Shown here piece after piece: positions 60,294 to 64,000 of a DNA stretch of 64,000 bases (position 1 is its first letter; each line of letters opens with the position of its first letter). Under the pieces are notes generated by a model. It saw nothing but the letters and a program-made list of their open reading frames with translations, made no database searches and had not been told where the DNA came from. The stretch is from Ooceraea biroi (Eukaryota > Arthropoda > Insecta > Hymenoptera > Formicidae). The position numbers and the translations under genes are program-made. The stretch covers positions 9,227,787 through 9,291,786 of the forward strand of contig NC_039514.1 of the NCBI RefSeq assembly GCF_003672135.1, in the 5' to 3' direction.

Positions 60294-60553
60294 CGTACAT
60301 ATATACAGGGTGTTTCCTAAGTAAGTAGACAAACTTAAGGAGGATATTCCTTGGCTTATTTTAAGAAGAAAAGGTCATATAAACATATGTCCTAAACTGC
60401 TTTGTTTTCCAAAAAAAAGTATCTGTCATTGTAAATACGTCTTGCTTAACGAGCGTTTCCATTAGCAAGACCGTATACGAAATGCATATCTGCCATTTCG
60501 GCGTTTGTGTAATTTACCATAATTAATAAAATTACTAAACTTAATAGGAACTA

Positions 60554-61840
60554 TTGGGTTGTTCGGAAAGTAATTTCGTTTTTCACAAAGAGATGTCATT
60601 AGTCGCGTTCCTCGATACTTAACTTTACTCTAAGCGGCAAATTCGTTTTATATTTTGACAACTGACATTTCAGACGTCATTTAGTATCTTATTGTGTTGC
60701 GATCTGTCAAGTAATTTTTGTTTGGCATCACATCAAACATGGAAAATCAAAGTGAGCATTTTCGTAATATTTTGCTTTTTTACTACCGAAAGGGTAAAAA
60801 TGCAGTGCAAGCGAGAAAAAAATTGTGTGCCGTGTACGGAGAAGATGTATTGAGTGAACGTCAGTGTCAGAATTGGTTTTCGAAATTTCGTACTGGAAAT
60901 TTCGATTTGAAAGATGCACCACGTTCAGGTCGGCCAATTAAAGCTGATGACGGAAAATAAAGGCTCTGGTGGATGCAAACCGTCGCATAACAACACGCGA
61001 AATTGCTGAAAAGTTAAATTTATCGAATTCGACCGTTTACGATCATTTGAAACGCCTTGGATTCGTTTCAAAGCTCGATATTTGGGTTCCACACAATTTA
61101 AAGGAAATTGACTTGATTCGACGCATTACCATCTGCGATTCATTGTTGAAACGTGAAGAAAATGAACCATTTTTGAAGCGAATCATAACTGGAGATGAAA
61201 AATGGATTGTTTACAACAATGTTAAGCAAAAACGATCATGGTCCAGGCAAGATGAACCTGCTCAATCGACATCCAAGGCAGATATTCATCAAAAGAAGAT
61301 CATGTTTTCTGTATGGTGGGATTGGAAGGGAATCGTATTTTTCGAGCTACTACCAAGCAACCAGACGATTGATTCGAAAGTGTATTGTCGTCAGCTGGAT
61401 GAATTGGATGCTGCCATCAAGCAGAAGCGACCGGAATTGGCGAATAGGAAAGGTGTCGTATTCCATCACGACAATGCCAGACCACACACAAGTTTGGTCA
61501 CTCGCAAGAAGCTTTTACAGCTTGGATGGGATGTGCTACCACACTCACCATACTCTCCTGATCTGGCACCATCCGATTACCATTTGTTCCGGTCTCTACA
61601 AAATTCTTTGAACAATGTAAACTTCGATTCAAATGAAGGCGTCAAAAATCACTTGCTTCAATTTTTTGTCAATAAGGAGAAGGACTTCTATGAGCGTGGA
61701 ATCTTAAAGTTGCCAGAAAGATGGCGAAAGGTAGTGGAACAAAATGGCCAATACATCACTGAATAAAATTTATTCTAAATATGAAAAAACCGCCGTTCAT
61801 TTTTCCTTGAAAAAACGAAATAACTTTCCGAACAACCCAA
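60554..61840 (+). mobile_element. Mariner element copy C, nearly intact
   Basis: A 1287-bp element with inverted ends starting TTGGGTTGTTCGGAAAGTAA and TA on both sides (60552-60553, 61841-61842). Ends and protein differ clearly from copies A and B, so it is another mariner lineage. It is the innermost, hence youngest, layer of the nest. Confidence 0.95.
60739..61766 (+). pseudogene. Mariner transposase, one frameshift
   Basis: The frame opens at the ATG 60739 and stops at 60960 after ADDGK; the rest (from about 60958 in the next frame) runs unbroken to the TAA at 61764-61766. The break lies in an A run, consistent with loss of one A. All landmarks are present: helix-turn-helix regions, DAPRSGRP linker, TGDEKW, HHDNARPHTS and SPDLAPSDYHLF. 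Exactly 34 residues separate the second and third catalytic aspartates, the DD34D signature of mariner. Apart from the single lesion it looks full length, about 343 residues. Confidence 0.93.
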
Positions 61841-61883
61841 TAATAAAGTTTGCGTCAAAGATAACGTGATAGCAGTGATGCCG

Positions 61884-62059
61884 GATAGCGTGCTTTTGCA
61901 GTACGAGTCAACAGCGGTGGGGATAGAGTGGGGATGGTCTCGCGGCGGCCGCGCGGCGCAGTCTGAAACGAGTGTTCACTTGCGGCGCCGCGAGACCATC
62001 CCCACTCCATCCCCACTCCATCCCCACCGCTGTTGACTCGTCTGCAAAAGCACGCTATC
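61884..62059. repeat. GC-rich hairpin inside the fold-back element
   Basis: GATAGCGTGCTTTTGCAG and following bases (61884 to about 61950) are mirrored at 61982-62059 with only small differences; the right arm has one extra copy of a TCCCCACTCCA unit. The loop holds GCGGCCGC. The base composition (about 60% G+C) is unlike the AT-rich surroundings, so it may be a further insertion. Confidence 0.8.
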
Positions 62060-62335
62060 CGAAAAGTGAACGAAAACAGTGATGTACTTTTTTTGGAAAA
62101 CAAAGCAGTTTAGGACATATGTTTATATGACCTTTTCTTCTTAAAATAAGCCAAGGAATATCCTCCTTAAGTTTGTCTACTTACTTAGGAAACACCCTGT
62201 ATATATATCACTAGCGGAACCGAACATACCCGAACAGCCGAAGTTACACGAAGTGCCAGTGCTCTCCCCTCACCGCTAATCTCAGCTTCCCCTCGTAAAA
62301 GGCTCCGTCCATATGTTCCTATGTCAATGATCTGA

Positions 62336-62548
62336 TCACACTATTCCAGATATGGTACACTTAGTGCTGCAAGTGCTTGAAAATATTTTTCTTTCTTTTT
62401 CTTCGTTTTTATCAAAAGAAGGATAGAAAGATTTTAAAGCGTTTGTAGCGCTAAGTGCACCACATTCTTTATATTTCATGTGTTCCTCAAGAGTTCCTAA
62501 ACTGTATCCTCCTATTGGACGTCGTCTGAATGTATCAGTGTAGAACAT
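62336..62548 (-). CDS. Small ORF of unknown function beside the P-like insertion
   Basis: Seventy codons from the ATG at 62546-62548 to the TGA at 62336-62338. The encoded peptide begins MFYTDTFRRRPIGGYS, has a lysine- and glutamate-rich middle (KNEEKERK) and ends with a STCSTKC cysteine pair. I do not recognise it. Its stop codon overlaps the 8-bp target duplication of the P-like element. Before that insertion it would have ended about 140 bp upstream of the PSMG2 start codon on the same strand. It could be a small gene, an exon, or chance. Confidence 0.25.
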   Translation of the reverse strand: MFYTDTFRRRPIGGYSLGTLEEHMKYKECGALSATNALKSFYPSFDKNEEKERKIFSSTCSTKCTISGIV

Positions 62549-62581
62549 GTATAGGAATGAAATCACTATTCCTATTTCCCC

Positions 62582-62604
62582 TATAAAATCTCTCCCCAGT
62601 CAGT
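62582..62604 (+). promoter_or_regulatory. Possible core promoter of the right-edge gene
   Basis: TATAAAA at 62582-62588 is followed by the arthropod initiator TCAGT at 62600-62604. The spacing from TATA to the initiator A is about 20 bp, shorter than the usual 30, so one of the two may be chance. A G+C-rich stretch with a strong donor (ATG then GTAAGT at 62942) follows. Confidence 0.3.
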
Positions 62605-63704
62605 ACAATCGGATCGTCCGTACGCCGATCGTCGGGTCGTGCTGATTTGCACTTCACTGTCTCTCTTTCTGCCTGTATTTGCTCTTTTTCTTTGTTCTTC
62701 CTCTTCCAGTATTTCCCTCTCTCTCTCTATCTCTCTCGCTCTTTCTGACTTGTTATTCTGATTTCGCGGGGGGCGGTGTACGTGCGCGGATGTTTGGAAC
62801 TCGAGTTCGGTGTCGTCGTGGAACTGTCAAGTTAATCTGATCTAATCGATCTAATCGAATCTACGTCCACTACGTCCGCGGGACATGGCATGGTGATCGG
62901 CGCACGTAGATAAACCGCGCGGACGTCTCCCCTTAAACATGGTAAGTTCGCGGGCGCTTGGTGCGTAACCGCGTAAGTGGCGGAGGTAACCTCGTCAGGA
63001 GGTGCGCGAGGAACGGAGTACTGCGCGACGGGGAGACGTCGAAGTAAGCTCTAAGTACGCACGCGAGAATTCGGACTGCGTCAGCGCGAAGCTCCGTCCT
63101 CGAAGGGACGCTCGCGTCGTCCGCGAGGAAACGTCACACAACGTTCGCTCGTCCTCGCAGGTGGGGAGAAAGTCCGTCGTGGTGTTCGTTATCAGTCGCG
63201 TCGCGTTGCACTTTGTTTTTCTTTCGCGTGCGCAAAAGTTGGGTTTGCGATTGCTTCTGTCGGTTCTGGACTCGGTTCAATGGCGTTGTTTTACCCGGCA
63301 TGCGTGGTGTACAGTCGGTGTGTTTTGACGAGTTTGTCATCGCACAAGAAGATGCAAACGCCGAGAAGCGGAGGCCGGAAGCATTATTTTCATCGCAGTT
63401 CATGTTGCTACGCGCGTTCTCGCCTGCGTAATGCGCTGTAATATAAAATATCATCCCTGAGGTCCTAGGGCATTGCACGTGAATATGTTAATTGTGTCAT
63501 GTAGCATGCGGGATTAAAGGGGATTGTAACAAAGCTGATTAAGTCGCGTTATTAACGACGTGGCTCTCGAATAGAGCACTCGCGTGACGCTCGAGTCGTC
63601 TTCTCCACTGCGGACTCTCAGGTAGCAGCTCTTTTGTGCGTTCCTTCCTGAGAATCTGGTAAAATAACTGTCATACTTGTGTAAAATTAGATTGTCATGA
63701 TGCC
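62605..63704 (+). other. Candidate 5' non-coding exon and first intron of the right-edge gene
   Basis: A non-coding exon could end at 62941 (AACATG, then GTAAGTTCG). The CpG-rich sequence to about 63400 resembles a promoter-proximal region. A later acceptor candidate is CTCTCAG at about 63613-63619. No coding frame here is convincing. Confidence 0.35.
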
Positions 63705-63800
63705 ATGGAGAAGTTTCCACTGAAGGGCACATCCTTGAACTCCACGATCCCTCACACGAATGCAAATGCCGTCACAACATATCATTCGGTCGACGCCAAG
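63705..63800 (+). CDS. First coding exon of an unrecognised gene, runs off the right edge
   Basis: From the ATG at 63705 (context TGCCATGG, close to the animal consensus) 32 codons run in phase 0 into a donor GTACGTCG at 63801. The peptide begins MEKFPLKGTSLNSTIP and ends TYHSVDAK. I do not recognise the family. A short upstream reading frame starts at 63696 and overlaps this start in another frame. The remainder must lie beyond the window. Confidence 0.55.
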
Positions 63801-64000
63801 GTACGTCGTTGGATTAAATCTGCATCTTCTCGTCTCCCATGAAGAACTTGGTCCCTGAGTTCAGTATTCTTTTTGCATGCACAATCCTTATTTTATCTGT
63901 TTAATAATCCTGCATCTTATGGCATCTTATGCCCGTGGTACATTCTTGCATGCGCTAGATATAAAATCATTTACTTTTTGCTTGTCGATGCATGTATCAT

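Larger units (their letters stand above)
59740..60303. repeat. Inverted arms carrying THAP exons, with (TA)n centre
   Basis: The arm of about 190 bp at 59740-59935 is repeated in reverse at about 60110-60303, including the CATTGTATAACC/GGTTATGCACAATG-type block and GTTTTACCGGCATTGTG. The centre holds a (TA)n run at about 60030-60052. The two arms have diverged by several substitutions and a 3-bp change. Confidence 0.85.
60304..62201. mobile_element. Fold-back element with TACAGGGTGTTTCC ends, hosting a mariner
   Basis: Left arm 60304 to about 60421 and right arm about 62085-62201 are near-perfect reverse complements of some 118 bp, beginning TACAGGGTGTTTCCTAAGTA. TA flanks both ends (60302-60303, 62202-62203). 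Without the nested mariner it would be about 609 bp. The first nine bases of its ends and the TA duplication are shared with the DUF4817 derivatives elsewhere in the window, suggesting a related superfamily. Confidence 0.9.
59574..62337 (+). mobile_element. P-superfamily element with 8-bp target duplication, carrying nested insertions
   Basis: The element runs 59582-62329. Its ends CATTGACATAGGAA and the following blocks to GACGGAGCC are inverted copies of about 33 bp with a few differences. Immediately outside, ATCTGATC is present on both sides (59574-59581, 62330-62337). Eight-base duplications and a THAP-domain first exon are hallmarks of the P superfamily. Removing the nested fold-back element leaves about 850 bp, so it is a non-autonomous relic, not a complete P element. 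It separates the PSMG2 start region from what was originally adjacent sequence at 62338. Confidence 0.85.

Overview
The window reads as nuclear DNA of an insect, most likely an ant or another hymenopteran. The genes have several short introns with GT-AG borders. The proteins are of animal type: lysine-ketoglutarate reductase/saccharopine dehydrogenase, TFIIF alpha, TRAP delta, proteasome assembly chaperone 2, a KChIP-type neuronal calcium sensor and the axonemal protein DRC5/TCTE1. The transposons (mariner, DUF4817-type elements with TACAGGGTG ends, TTAA elements, a P-like element) are of the kind common in ants. The species assignment is inference.

Layout. Positions 1-26,500 hold almost no recognisable gene. 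They contain a 164-bp tandem repeat at the left edge, a dead mariner (4311-5597), a 109-bp-arm inverted repeat (6652-6918), a TTAA element with a transposase remnant (8181-9421), a DUF4817 deletion derivative (10032-10795), two fold-back TTAA elements (12890-13616, 20509-21237), a 5'-truncated LINE with a 14-bp target duplication (15557-16723) and a nested palindrome (21601-22503). Positions 26,500-38,000 carry the minus-strand DRC5/TCTE1 gene; its phase-consistent exons are spread over 11 kb, with a DUF4817 element and a second dead mariner in its introns. Positions 38,378-41,237 carry the 3' exons of a plus-strand KChIP gene, with another DUF4817 element in its last intron. Positions 41,500-47,970 are non-coding with a third fold-back TTAA element.

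The right part is gene-dense: AASS (47,975-53,027, minus), GTF2F1 (53,737-56,058, minus), SSR4 (57,362-58,116, plus) and PSMG2 (58,548-59,436, minus). Next comes a three-level transposon nest (59,582-62,329), a P-superfamily element with an 8-bp duplication holding a fold-back element that holds a near-intact mariner. The first coding exon of an unrecognised plus-strand gene follows at 63,705-63,800.

The genes do not form one pathway. AASS degrades lysine in mitochondria, GTF2F1 serves Pol II initiation, SSR4 acts at the ER translocon, PSMG2 helps build the 20S proteasome, DRC5 serves the ciliary or sperm axoneme, and KChIP is a calcium sensor for A-type potassium channels. The observations most worth following are a 79-codon in-frame open extension directly behind the KChIP stop codon, and the P-like element whose inverted arms each carry a THAP-domain first exon. 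All exon borders were set by eye from splice signals and reading phase and may be off by a base or two.
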